From an uncultured Lachnospiraceae bacterium (GTDB lineage: Bacteria > Bacillota > Clostridia > Lachnospirales > Lachnospiraceae), in NCBI GenBank assembly GCA_945827765.1, contig CALZPS010000032.1, positions 1-11,069 of the forward strand: a stretch of 11,069 nucleotides of DNA, in the 5' to 3' direction. The notes beneath the pieces were generated by a model, which saw only the letters and a list, made by a program, of their open reading frames with translations, searched no databases and was not told the origin of the DNA. Positions 1 to 6,971 of the stretch are shown here, piece after piece. Both the position numbers and the translations under genes were made by a program. The first letter of the stretch is position 1. Every line of letters begins with the position of its first letter.

Positions 1-4
1 ATAT

Positions 5-90
5 GGAGAGATATCGAAGTGGTCATAACGAGGCGGTCTTGAAAACCGTTTGTCCGCAAGGGCGCGTGGGTTCGAATCCCACTCTCTCCG
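5..90 (+). tRNA. tRNA-Ser (anticodon UGA)
   Basis: The cloverleaf can be folded by eye. The 7-bp acceptor stem is GGAGAGA (5-11) with TCTCTCC (83-89), and G90 is the discriminator base. The anticodon stem is 33-37 with 45-49, and TGA sits at 40-42 in a seven-base loop, so it reads UCA serine codons. A long variable arm, characteristic of class II tRNAs such as tRNA-Ser, forms from 52-55 paired with 60-63 around a GCAA loop. The T arm is GTGGG (66-70) and CCCAC (78-82) around TTCGAAT. CCA is not encoded after G90, so it must be added post-transcriptionally. Confidence 0.97.
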
Positions 91-100
91 CTATAAAATG

Positions 101-135
101 TGCCGGAAAAACCATAAAGGTTTCCGGCATTTTTA
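101..135 (+). terminator. Intrinsic terminator of the tRNA-Ser transcript
   Basis: TGCCGGAAA (101-109) pairs perfectly with TTTCCGGCA (121-129) around an 11-nt loop and is followed by a T-rich run (TTTTTATTT, 130-138). It starts 11 nt after the tRNA, so it is the expected end of that transcript. Confidence 0.85.
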
Positions 136-156
136 TTTAACCAGTAACAAATATTC

Positions 157-188
157 AAAGGCACCGGCGGGTACACCGGTGCCTTTTT
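157..188 (+). terminator. Second intrinsic terminator
   Basis: AAAGGCACCGG (157-167) pairs with CCGGTGCCTTT (176-186), an 11-bp perfect stem with an 8-nt loop, and runs into TTTTT (184-188). No intact gene lies between it and the first terminator. It may be a backup for the tRNA, or the terminator of a gene since lost in the decayed region that follows. Confidence 0.75.
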
Positions 189-228
189 CTAATAGAGAAA
201 TCAGTCCGCTCATAGTTTCGTTTGATCT

Positions 229-789
229 GGAAATCGTGCGGAGGTCACGACCCTCGTCTATGATGAAAGCAAAGCACAGGCGGCAAGTGAAGCTCTGAAT
301 GCATGCCCGGGATTAAAACATGTGATTTCTATGAATGAGGAAAGCGCGGTAGAAGGGGCATTGTCGTTCTGGAAATTAATTGGCGGACAGAACCCCGGCT
401 ATGATTATCAGCCGGAACCGGAGGAACTGGCTACGATTATGTTTACCTCGGGTACAACAGGAAAAAGCAAAGGAGTAATGCTTTCACATCGCAATCTGGC
501 AGAGAATGCAACCTGCCTTGATATGAAAATCGAACCGGGAACAGTCATCATGACGGCACCAATCATCAAAGCAAAGGTCTTCGGCAATCAGTTTCATACC
601 ATCTGCAGCGGAGGAGCGTATTTGAATCCTGCATACATAGAAACCTTCAGGAAGTATGGAATTACGATTCTGCAGGGCATAATTGATATGTACAACCACA
701 ATGTGCCTTTGTATAAGAGAATTTTTAAACTGAAAATCCGTGAAACCGAGTTCGAGAAAAACACGACCAAAAAAATCAAACGTTTTTAA
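229..789 (+). pseudogene. Remnant of an acyl-CoA synthetase (AMP-binding family), truncated and with two internal deletions
   Basis: The open frame reads as a chain of pieces from one long AMP-forming acyl-CoA synthetase. First comes a stretch reading [13 protein letters not shown] (from about 232). Next is the P-loop or A3 motif [18 protein letters not shown] (445-498). Then comes [18 protein letters not shown], a segment that normally lies well over 100 residues further on. The C-terminal block ends [14 protein letters not shown] and carries the conserved A10 lysine region. The blocks between these, including the YGMTE-type A5 motif and the GRKKN-type hinge, are absent. The junctions lie near 550-575 and 670-680 and both keep the frame. 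The 5' end is also lost: a TGA stop precedes it at 223-225, with no start codon or ribosome site. About 187 codons remain of an expected 500 or more. The active site is destroyed, so the product would not be functional. The family call is firm; the original substrate cannot be told. Confidence 0.88.
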
Positions 790-817
790 GGATGATGTGG
801 ATTCGCTCAGGTTATTA

Positions 818-853
818 GCTATAAACGGGACATAGTAATGTCCCGTTTATAGC
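818..853. other. 15-bp perfect palindrome between two gene remnants
   Basis: GCTATAAACGGGACA (818-832) is exactly complementary to TGTCCCGTTTATAGC (839-853), with a 6-nt loop TAGTAA. No T-run follows on either strand, so it is not a standard U-tract terminator. It lies between the convergent ends of the AMP-ligase remnant (+) and the GNAT remnant (-). It contains the GNAT stop codon, which fits a bidirectional transcript-end hairpin. Confidence 0.6.
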
Positions 854-981
854 GCAATCGGATAATCCATAATGTAATCATCCATCACAAATCCGCTTCC
901 GATATCGGCAGCCTGTGTGTCGATGACCTTGAAACCTAAATGATCATAGATTGCCAGTGCATTTTTGCTGCCTGCTACACG
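847..981 (-). pseudogene. C-terminal remnant of a GNAT-family N-acetyltransferase
   Basis: Reading the - strand from 981 to 847 gives 44 codons and a TAA stop. It begins RVAGSKNALAIYDHLGFKVI and ends DDYIMDYPIAL. The pattern N-x-A-hydrophobic-x-x-Y-x-x-x-G-F is the classic last helix and strand (motif B region) of GNAT acetyltransferases, just before the family's C-terminal tail. A TGA stop lies immediately upstream in the same frame, so the acetyl-CoA binding motif A and everything before it are gone. A GNAT protein is normally about 140-180 residues, so only about a quarter survives. It cannot bind acetyl-CoA and is a decayed gene end. Its former substrate is unknown. Confidence 0.8.
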
Positions 982-1038
982 TCAAAATATTCGCTGTCCG
1001 TTTGGAACAAGATAATATACACCAGAACGAAATAGTGA

Positions 1039-1067
1039 TTGTACAGGAAATGACAATCCTATATAAT
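1039..1067 (+). promoter_or_regulatory. Sigma-A type promoter for the glycerate kinase-lrgAB unit
   Basis: A perfect -10 box TATAAT lies at 1062-1067. A weak -35 TTGTAC sits at 1039-1044 with the ideal 17-nt spacer. Transcription would start near 1074, leaving a leader of about 43 nt before the ATG at 1117. The region from 982 to 1116 holds no gene that I can support. Confidence 0.65.
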
Positions 1068-1116
1068 TAAACTAGCAATCGAATGGCTGGCATGTCAGAT
1101 GACGAGGAGAAAAAGT

Positions 1117-2355
1117 ATGAATCAGGAATTACGATCAGATGCGGAAAAGATAGTAAGAAGAGCAATCGAAGCGGTCAAACCTGACCGTGCGGTGCAGGAG
1201 GCATTGAGAGATTTTCGGCCGGGGGGAAGGGTGATTCTGGTGGCAGCGGGTAAGGCGGCCTGGCAGATGGCAGCGGCAGCATCTGCATGTCTCGGTGATG
1301 TTTTGACCTCAGGTGTAGTTATTACCAAATATCATCATGTGCAGGGAGACATCCCACGGGTAGCCTGTTATGAGGGCGGGCATCCGACGCCGGATGCGGG
1401 CAGTTACACAGGAACATCGGCAGCGTTGGCTCTGACGGAGAATCTGTCGGAAGAAGATACGGTGTTGTTCTTACTGTCAGGCGGAGGCAGTGCGTTGTTT
1501 GATAAACCGCTGATTGATTCTGAAGAATTACAAGATATTACAGGGCAATTGTTGGCATGCGGAGCGGATATTCGGGAAATTAACACGATTCGTAAGCGCC
1601 TGTCAGCGGTAAAGGGAGGGCGATTCGCGCAGTGGTGCGCACCGGCTCAGGTGTATTCGGTGATTCTGTCAGATATTCTGGGAGATCCGATAGATATGAT
1701 TGCGTCAGGACCGACGGTAGCCGACCGCTCGACCTGCGAGCAGGCAATGGCAGTTGTGAAAAAATACGGGCTGCGACTGAGCATACAAGCAGAACAATAT
1801 TTAGGAGAAGAGACCCCGAAAGTATTGGACAATAGCACATTTCGTGTGACCGGCAGTGTCAAAGAATTGTGCAGTCAGGCGGCGGCAGTCTGCGAGGAAT
1901 TGGACTATGAAGTGCACTATCTGACAGATTGCATGGAGTGCGAGGCACGTGATGCCGGAACATTTCTGGCAAGTATATTGCGTTCCCATCTGGCGGATAA
2001 TAAGAAAATGGCATATATCGCAGGCGGCGAGACCGTGGTGCATTTAAAAGGAAAAGGTCTTGGCGGCCGTAATCAGGAAATTGCGTTGGCTGCGGCAAAA
2101 GGATTGGCGGGAATTCATCGTGCGGCAGTTATCAGCGTCGGATCTGACGGCACGGATGGACCGACGGATGCAGCCGGAGGTTATACAGACGGAGATACTG
2201 CGACAGAATTGGCGGAAAAAGGGCTGACAGTGGATGCAGTGCTGGCCGAGAATGATGCCTATCATGCACTGTCCGCTGTCGGCGGACTGATTGTAACCGG
2301 GCCGACGGGGACAAATGTGAATGATGTGACGGTGGCGTTATTAGGAGAAGTGTAA
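1117..2355 (+). CDS. Glycerate 2-kinase, class II (MOFRL / GK-II family)
   Basis: This cytoplasmic enzyme transfers the gamma-phosphate of ATP to D-glycerate, giving 2-phosphoglycerate for lower glycolysis; older annotations call the family hydroxypyruvate reductase (TtuD-like). The 412-residue product shows the N-terminal glycerate kinase domain, with AAGKAAW (Lys46) near the start, EGGHPTPDAG, the glycine-rich SGGGSALF (121-128) and ILSDILGDP. The C-terminal MOFRL domain has GGRNQEIALAAA (Arg318) and SDGTDGPTDAAGG (343-355). Length is normal to slightly short for the family. I chose the ATG at 1117, not an in-frame ATG at 1099, because GAGGAG at 1104-1109 sits 7 nt before it. The gene ends 1 nt before lrgA, so the two are probably translated together. 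The GarR-like gene downstream would supply its substrate if that enzyme makes D-glycerate (inference). Confidence 0.93.
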   Translation: MNQELRSDAEKIVRRAIEAVKPDRAVQEALRDFRPGGRVILVAAGKAAWQMAAAASACLGDVLTSGVVITKYHHVQGDIPRVACYEGGHPTPDAGSYTGTSAALALTENLSEEDTVLFLLSGGGSALFDKPLIDSEELQDITGQLLACGADIREINTIRKRLSAVKGGRFAQWCAPAQVYSVILSDILGDPIDMIASGPTVADRSTCEQAMAVVKKYGLRLSIQAEQYLGEETPKVLDNSTFRVTGSVKELCSQAAAVCEELDYEVHYLTDCMECEARDAGTFLASILRSHLADNKKMAYIAGGETVVHLKGKGLGGRNQEIALAAAKGLAGIHRAAVISVGSDGTDGPTDAAGGYTDGDTATELAEKGLTVDAVLAENDAYHALSAVGGLIVTGPTGTNVNDVTVALLGEV

Positions 2356-2356
2356 A

Positions 2357-2710
2357 ATGAAGTCATTTTTTCAATTTATGGTTATTTTATTGTTTTCATT
2401 AATCGGAGAATTCTTACATGAATTATTACCATTTCCGATACCGGCAAGCGTATATGGGCTGGTGCTTTTATTTATCAGTTTGCTGGCAGGTGTCATCAAA
2501 CTGCCGCAGATTGAGGAGGCAGCAGATTTCCTTCTGAAGATTATGCCTGCTTTATTCATTCCTTCGGTGGTTAAGCTGATGACAATCCGTGATTTGCTGT
2601 GGGAAAATATCGTGCCGATTCTGGTGATTGTATTGACGACTACTGTTGTGGTGATGGTGGTGACCGGACAGGTCGCACAATGGATGATCAGGAGGCACAA
2701 AGAACTATGA
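2357..2710 (+). CDS. lrgA: LrgA/CidA-family small membrane protein, likely subunit of a small-acid carrier
   Basis: This is a 117-residue, very hydrophobic protein with about four predicted membrane spans: roughly 4-22, 27-46, 60-78 and 85-108. The PIPASVYGLVLLF stretch matches the conserved PIPGSVIGM-type motif of LrgA. A short basic tail (IRRHKEL) is likely cytoplasmic. The start follows AGGAG (2343-2347) by 9 nt and lies 1 nt after the kinase stop codon. Its own stop overlaps the lrgB start as ATGA. LrgA/LrgB were first described as holin-like regulators of murein hydrolases. However, the plant LrgAB fusion PLGG1 carries glycolate/glycerate, and Bacillus subtilis PftAB carries pyruvate. 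Beside a glycerate kinase, a glycerate-transport role is the better guess, but this is inference. Confidence 0.9.
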   Translation: MKSFFQFMVILLFSLIGEFLHELLPFPIPASVYGLVLLFISLLAGVIKLPQIEEAADFLLKIMPALFIPSVVKLMTIRDLLWENIVPILVIVLTTTVVVMVVTGQVAQWMIRRHKEL

Positions 2711-3399
2711 ATGAAATGTTTATAAATTCGGTTTATTTTGGCTGCGCTTTGTCGCTAATATGCTATTGGATCGGTGTGCAGACAGCAAAACGGTTTCCTG
2801 TCACCATCTGTAATCCCCTGCTGATTGCATCGATTCTGGTGATAGTAGTTCTGGCGGCAGGCTCCATTTCGTTTGAAACTTATCATCAAAGTGCGGAGAA
2901 ACTGACCTGGCTGTTGACTCCGGCAACAGTCAGTCTGGCTGTGCCGATGTACCGGGAAGTTCAATTGTTAAGGAAAAATCTGGCGGCAATCCTTGTGAGC
3001 CTTTTTTCAGGCTGTGTGGCAGGAATGATGACCGTATGGGGGATCGGACGTCTGTTTGGCGTTTCCGAAGAATTGTATCTGTCCTTGCTGCCAAAATCCA
3101 TCACTACGGCAATCGCCATGGGTGTATCTGAAGAGATTGGCGGAGTGCCGACAGTGACGGTCGGCATGGTAGTTTTTACTGGGCTGTTGGGGGCAATTAT
3201 CGTCAAGACTGTATGCAGGCTGTTTCGTATCACTCATCCGATTGCGGTCGGCCTGGCATGCGGCAATGCGGCTCACGCGATTGGAACTAGTAAAGCATTA
3301 GAAATCGGTGAGGTGGAAGGTGCGATGAGTAGTCTTGCGATTGTGGCTGCGGGAATTTTTACTGTGGTGCTGGCACCGCTGATGGGAATGTTGTATTGA
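2707..3399 (+). CDS. lrgB: LrgB/CidB-family membrane protein, likely partner subunit of the carrier
   Basis: The 230-residue product is an integral membrane protein with about six to seven hydrophobic segments. Signature blocks of LrgB are plain: LLTPATVSLAVPMYRE, LPKSITTAIAMGVSEEIGG, VFTGLLGAII and the C-terminal GNAAHAIGTSKALEIGEVEG. Length matches the family (about 225-240). The start at 2707 overlaps the lrgA stop by 4 nt, and AGGAGG at 2690-2695 lies 11 nt upstream; this implies translational coupling and a fixed LrgA:LrgB ratio. An ATG three codons later (2716) is a poorer choice because its spacing is 20 nt. It is the last gene of the unit and is followed by a terminator. It should act with LrgA; the cargo (glycerate, glycolate or pyruvate) is deduced from the kinase next door and not visible in the protein. 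Confidence 0.92.
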   Translation: MNEMFINSVYFGCALSLICYWIGVQTAKRFPVTICNPLLIASILVIVVLAAGSISFETYHQSAEKLTWLLTPATVSLAVPMYREVQLLRKNLAAILVSLFSGCVAGMMTVWGIGRLFGVSEELYLSLLPKSITTAIAMGVSEEIGGVPTVTVGMVVFTGLLGAIIVKTVCRLFRITHPIAVGLACGNAAHAIGTSKALEIGEVEGAMSSLAIVAAGIFTVVLAPLMGMLY

Positions 3400-3425
3400 T
3401 TTTTAAATCTATTATATTGCAAACA

Positions 3426-3457
3426 AACAAGACGGTTTCATTTCCGTCTGTTTTTTT
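3426..3457 (+). terminator. Intrinsic terminator after lrgB
   Basis: AGACGG (3430-3435) pairs with CCGTCT (3444-3449) around TTTCATTT. The stem can be extended by AAC/GTT with one bulged A, and is followed by TTTTTTT (3451-3457). It separates the kinase-lrgAB unit from the AraC-led operon. Confidence 0.88.
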
Positions 3458-3489
3458 GTCTTGATCTGTCTGGCCGGACCGGGGTCAAG

Positions 3490-3532
3490 TGTTCAAAATC
3501 TTGTTCACAAAATCATTATCTTATCCTATACT
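3490..3532 (+). promoter_or_regulatory. Promoter of the AraC-led operon with overlapping direct repeats
   Basis: A -35 TTCACA (3504-3509) and -10 TATACT (3527-3532) are separated by exactly 17 nt, each one mismatch from consensus. Two copies of TGTTCA, at 3490-3495 and 3502-3507, are spaced 12 nt apart, and both lead into AAAATC. The second copy overlaps the -35 box. Such a repeat is a candidate operator, possibly for the AraC protein itself (inference). The leader would be about 117 nt and includes a weak hairpin, GGCAGT (3603-3608) with ACTGCC (3619-3624). Confidence 0.6.
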
Positions 3533-3655
3533 ATTCTCATATCAAAATCCAAATCAAATGCACAAAATATTGATTGTGAAAAACAAAGATCTTATCTAAA
3601 ATGGCAGTGGTTTCAAGAACTGCCTGAGTCATTGTGGAATCAGGAGGTATGAAAG

Positions 3656-4876
3656 ATGTTAAAAAAAGAAGAATTATTAGATGCGTTTACACAGTTGACC
3701 AATTGTTGCTATCCTACGTGGAGTTGGGTGTTAAATGATAATCTCGAGGTAATATCGACAAACTGTTCGTCTGCAGATATGTTTCATAAGATGTTTGTGC
3801 TCCCGGAGTGTAAGAGTGCTGTGGAGAGACATGTTAAGGAGAATGAAAATCCGTTGATTTGTACACTTGCGGCAATGTTGTCGTGGGTTTCAGTGTTTGA
3901 GAAAAATAAGAACGGAGAAAACAAAATATATGTATTCGGTCCTTTTTTTAGCGGATATCGGGACGAGGAAAACTGTGAGATGATTTTTCGAATATTGAAA
4001 ATGAACGAGGAAGAGCAAAACCAGATGTGGCGTTCGTTTCAAAAGATTCCCATGCTGACCTCTTCGACGATGATTCAATATGCGATTATGCTGCATTATT
4101 GCATTCATCAGAAAAAAATCGTGGCAAATGATATCGATTATTGTGTGGTGAAAATGCCGCGGAGAAAGGTGCGGGGACGCGTAGCGACCGATCAGTTTGA
4201 CAACAGCAGCGGTTATTGGGAGACGGAGCGAATGATTCTCGACAAGGTGAGGCGGGGAGATATGAATGTCAGTGAACTGGTGGAAAAAATTTCAGTCACG
4301 GCACCGGATCAATACCGCGCATACAGGAGAAACATTGAGAAATATAAGGCGAGTATACAAGTGCTTTTGACATTGGTTTCGCGGGCGGCTGTGGAAGGCG
4401 GACTGTCGCGGAAAACTTCATTTTCACTTGCAGCCGATTACCAAAATAAAATACTGCAGTGTACGGCGGTGAATGAATTGAGAGAGCTGAATGAAGGGAT
4501 TTTATTGGACTATGCACAGCGAGTCAAAAGAGCCAAGAAAACAATGCAGTGCTCAGCCAAGATTCGTCTATGCTGTGAATACATCAATACACACCTGGAT
4601 GAGAAAATCACTCTGGAAATGATGGCGCAAAAATCCGGATATACAATCTCACATTTGTCAAAAAAGTTCAAGGCGGAAGTAGGATGTTCCATCATTGATT
4701 ATATACACAATTCCAAGATTGAATATGCGAAGAACCAGCTGATTAGCTCGGATAAAGAAATTGAAGAAATAAGTAGTGAATTGGGGATTGGAACCCGTAG
4801 TTATTTCAGCACGATATTTAAAAAAGCGACCGGAGAGACACCGAGCGATTATCGAAAGAAACATAGGTTTGTATAG
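3656..4876 (+). CDS. AraC-family transcriptional regulator heading the sugar-acid operon
   Basis: This 406-residue DNA-binding regulator probably senses an operon substrate or intermediate. Residues about 302-404 form the AraC DNA-binding domain with two helix-turn-helix units: ITLEMMAQKSGYTISHLSKKF, then EIEEISSELGIGTRSYFSTIFKK, closing with the typical GETPSDYRKKH. The N-terminal part (about 1-170) has a GPFFSG segment and a hydrophobic IPMLTSSTMIQYAIMLHYCI block seen in many clostridial AraC proteins; I cannot name its domain. It holds several cysteines, including a Cys17-Cys18 pair. The middle contains a LVSRAAVEGG stretch, also common in this group. The start at 3656 has AGGAGG at 3642-3647, 8 nt upstream. 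Only 37 nt separate it from the hydrolase gene and I see no promoter between them, so regulator and pathway genes are probably cotranscribed and autoregulated. Confidence 0.92.
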   Translation: MLKKEELLDAFTQLTNCCYPTWSWVLNDNLEVISTNCSSADMFHKMFVLPECKSAVERHVKENENPLICTLAAMLSWVSVFEKNKNGENKIYVFGPFFSGYRDEENCEMIFRILKMNEEEQNQMWRSFQKIPMLTSSTMIQYAIMLHYCIHQKKIVANDIDYCVVKMPRRKVRGRVATDQFDNSSGYWETERMILDKVRRGDMNVSELVEKISVTAPDQYRAYRRNIEKYKASIQVLLTLVSRAAVEGGLSRKTSFSLAADYQNKILQCTAVNELRELNEGILLDYAQRVKRAKKTMQCSAKIRLCCEYINTHLDEKITLEMMAQKSGYTISHLSKKFKAEVGCSIIDYIHNSKIEYAKNQLISSDKEIEEISSELGIGTRSYFSTIFKKATGETPSDYRKKHRFV

Positions 4877-4913
4877 GATAAAAGATAATAATAGAATAGG
4901 AGGCTTTGAGAGG

Positions 4914-6971
4914 ATGCATTGGTGGGAAAACTACCCGTGGAGAATGATTCAGACAAATTTGCGGGAAATTGACATGGAGGATATGGACGCAAAGAAATAT
5001 GTCGCAGACTTACAGGCATTTGGCGCGACTGTTGTGACACTGAATGCTGCAGGCATTATAGCCAGCTATGACACGGAATTGGAAGATCAGCCCCGCTGCA
5101 GATATCTGCACGGTGACACTCTGCAAACGGTTGTAGAAGAGTGCCACAAGGCAGGCATTAAAGTGATTGCGAGGATGGATTTTTCTAAAATTCTCTATGA
5201 GGTGTATGAAAAACATCCGAATTGGGCGTATCGCCGGGCGGATGGACAGATTGTCAATTATAACGGCTATGTACACACTTGTCCGAATAGTGATTATCAG
5301 CAGAACTATTCTCTGGAAATCGTGAAAGAGGTATTACACAAAATTCCGTTTGATGGAGTATTCTGCAACATGAGCGGCTTTTTGGTAGTAGATTACGATT
5401 ACGTTTTTCATGGTCCTTGTCATTGTGAGAATTGTAAGCGGTTATTTAAAGAACTATACGGAGCGGAAATTCCGATGAAAGAAGATCCGCGAGACCCCGC
5501 ATACAAAATGTATGCGATGTTTAAGGCAGAGAGCACCAGGAAACAAAAAATGAATTTACATAGGACAATCCGTGATGTCAGCCCTGAGATTGCAATCAAT
5601 GGGGTGGATTATGTTCGTATTGAGTCTAATTCAGATGTCGGAATAGAAAAGTGGGCGTACAGTGCCTCGTCTAACGCTCGAATAATTAGCGGGCCAAAAC
5701 GGGATCGTGTAGTAGATAGTGCAGCGGTAGATTTTCATGGATTCCGATACCGGGATACATCCGTGTCGCCGGCACAGATGGAACTAAGGCAATGGCAGAA
5801 TCTGGCAAACTCCGGTTCCTGCAGTATTTATATTATGGGACGTCTTGACACTCACAAAGACATCTCCAGTTTTGCAGGGACAAAGAAAGTTTTCCGGTTC
5901 CATAAGGAACATGAAGCATTATATAGAGGCATCGAATCTACAGCGGAAGTCATGCTGATTCACAGAAATATGATGGGAAGATTTGATCATGAGACATTTG
6001 GATGGATCAGGGCGTTAACAGAAAGTCACATTCCGTTTGATGAGATGCGCCACAGCGAATTAAAGAGTGTAGAACAGCTTTCAGGAAAGAAGATTGCGAT
6101 TCTCTGTGATGCAAAACAGCTGAATGCACAGCAGGCAGAACTGCTGGATGCTTTTGTAGAAAACGGTGGTATTATGCTGGTGACGGGGGATACCGGACTG
6201 CAGGCAGCGATGCAGAAACCGCAAGAGCCCTTTGTGCTCAAATGCATGGGCGTGGAACGGATTGTGGAGAAAAAAACAAAACTGCGTTCCTCGACACTCT
6301 TTGTGGATGGAACGGACAAAGAACTGTTTCCACATTGTGTGGATGCGCCATATATTGCGATCGGTGAAGAATTTGTCATGGCAGATTTTAAAGAAGGAAC
6401 ACAGAGGTATCTAAATCTGATCGGGGAGCATCCGTATGGTCCGCCGGAAATCTGTTACTACACGGAGGCGGATATGACAGGGCATCCAGGCGTGACCGTC
6501 TACCCTTATGGAAAAGGAAAGGGTGTGTATCTGCCATGGATGGCGGGAGCCTTCTATTATACAGAAGGTCTTCAGAATACACTGAATATTATGCAGGATG
6601 TACTCTGTTCTCTGTGCGGGGCATCACAGATTGCACCGGAACTAAGCCCGATGGTAGAAGTCAATGTGGGCAAAAAAGAAAACATGACAATTATACAGCT
6701 TGTCAATACATCCGGAGTGTTTTCGAATAGTTTCTTTCCACCGATTCCGATTTATGATATCGAGCTGCATATACCGGTGGAGGCGCGTGAATCCTTATTA
6801 GAACCAAAAAGCATGGAAGGAGATGACACAATGTTGAATCTACCATGTGTACATGCATATAACGGGGGAACGGTCAGCGTTAAGAAGGCCGGAAAGGAAT
6901 GGATACTGACGCTGGATAAGCTGTCGGCATATGAAATCATTACTATGGAAGGAGGAGTGAAAGATGTCTAA
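4914..6971 (+). CDS. Putative cytoplasmic glycoside hydrolase (GHL6 / GH42-like, with trimerisation-type domain)
   Basis: The 685-residue protein has no signal peptide. Its N-terminal third reads as a TIM barrel of the hypothetical glycosyl hydrolase 6 type: a start at WMIQTNLRE-like residues, GIKVIARMDFSK, the HPNWAYRRADGQ segment, CPNSDY, FDGVFCNM (146-153), and a Cys-x-Cys-x2-Cys cluster (Cys169, 171, 174) before LFKELYGAEIP. From about residue 350 to 560 follows a Rossmann-like region (KIAILCDAKQLN at about 393, then GGIMLVTGDTG) resembling the GH42 beta-galactosidase trimerisation domain. A beta-rich tail ends the protein. Catalytic acids cannot be assigned by eye. I chose the ATG at 4914, 10 nt after AGGAGG (4898-4903), over an upstream in-frame start inside araC. 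It overlaps the next gene by 8 nt. Cytoplasmic location and the linked symporter suggest hydrolysis of an imported glycoside or uronide; the substrate is unknown. Confidence 0.75.
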   Translation: MHWWENYPWRMIQTNLREIDMEDMDAKKYVADLQAFGATVVTLNAAGIIASYDTELEDQPRCRYLHGDTLQTVVEECHKAGIKVIARMDFSKILYEVYEKHPNWAYRRADGQIVNYNGYVHTCPNSDYQQNYSLEIVKEVLHKIPFDGVFCNMSGFLVVDYDYVFHGPCHCENCKRLFKELYGAEIPMKEDPRDPAYKMYAMFKAESTRKQKMNLHRTIRDVSPEIAINGVDYVRIESNSDVGIEKWAYSASSNARIISGPKRDRVVDSAAVDFHGFRYRDTSVSPAQMELRQWQNLANSGSCSIYIMGRLDTHKDISSFAGTKKVFRFHKEHEALYRGIESTAEVMLIHRNMMGRFDHETFGWIRALTESHIPFDEMRHSELKSVEQLSGKKIAILCDAKQLNAQQAELLDAFVENGGIMLVTGDTGLQAAMQKPQEPFVLKCMGVERIVEKKTKLRSSTLFVDGTDKELFPHCVDAPYIAIGEEFVMADFKEGTQRYLNLIGEHPYGPPEICYYTEADMTGHPGVTVYPYGKGKGVYLPWMAGAFYYTEGLQNTLNIMQDVLCSLCGASQIAPELSPMVEVNVGKKENMTIIQLVNTSGVFSNSFFPPIPIYDIELHIPVEARESLLEPKSMEGDDTMLNLPCVHAYNGGTVSVKKAGKEWILTLDKLSAYEIITMEGGVKDV

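Noticed and set aside
50..298. Open frame of 82 codons on the + strand
   Set aside because: It begins inside the tRNA-Ser gene and runs through both terminator hairpins. It has no ribosome site and its end lies in the wrong frame of the AMP-ligase remnant.
982..1062. Minus-strand frame reading protein-like text that ends VYYLVPNGQRIF
   Set aside because: It has only about 27 codons between stops, no start or ribosome site, and covers the promoter of the kinase unit. It could be another gene scrap but I recognise no family.
5..1116. Genomic island or phage attachment at the tRNA-Ser 3' end
   Set aside because: Gene remnants follow the tRNA, but I found no integrase and no repeat of the tRNA 3' end elsewhere in the window.
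3461..3652. Open frame of 63 codons before the AraC gene
   Set aside because: It overlaps the terminator tail, the promoter and the leader, has no ribosome site, and its composition is AT-rich and not protein-like.
4776..4913. Upstream in-frame extension of the hydrolase into araC
   Set aside because: The text is a shadow of the AraC helix-turn-helix region and has no ribosome site. The ATG at 4914 has AGGAGG at a workable distance and begins the family-like sequence.
6026..6379. Antisense open frame of 117 codons inside the hydrolase gene
   Set aside because: It is rich in Ser, Cys and Phe with no ribosome site. It is the complement of well-supported coding sequence.
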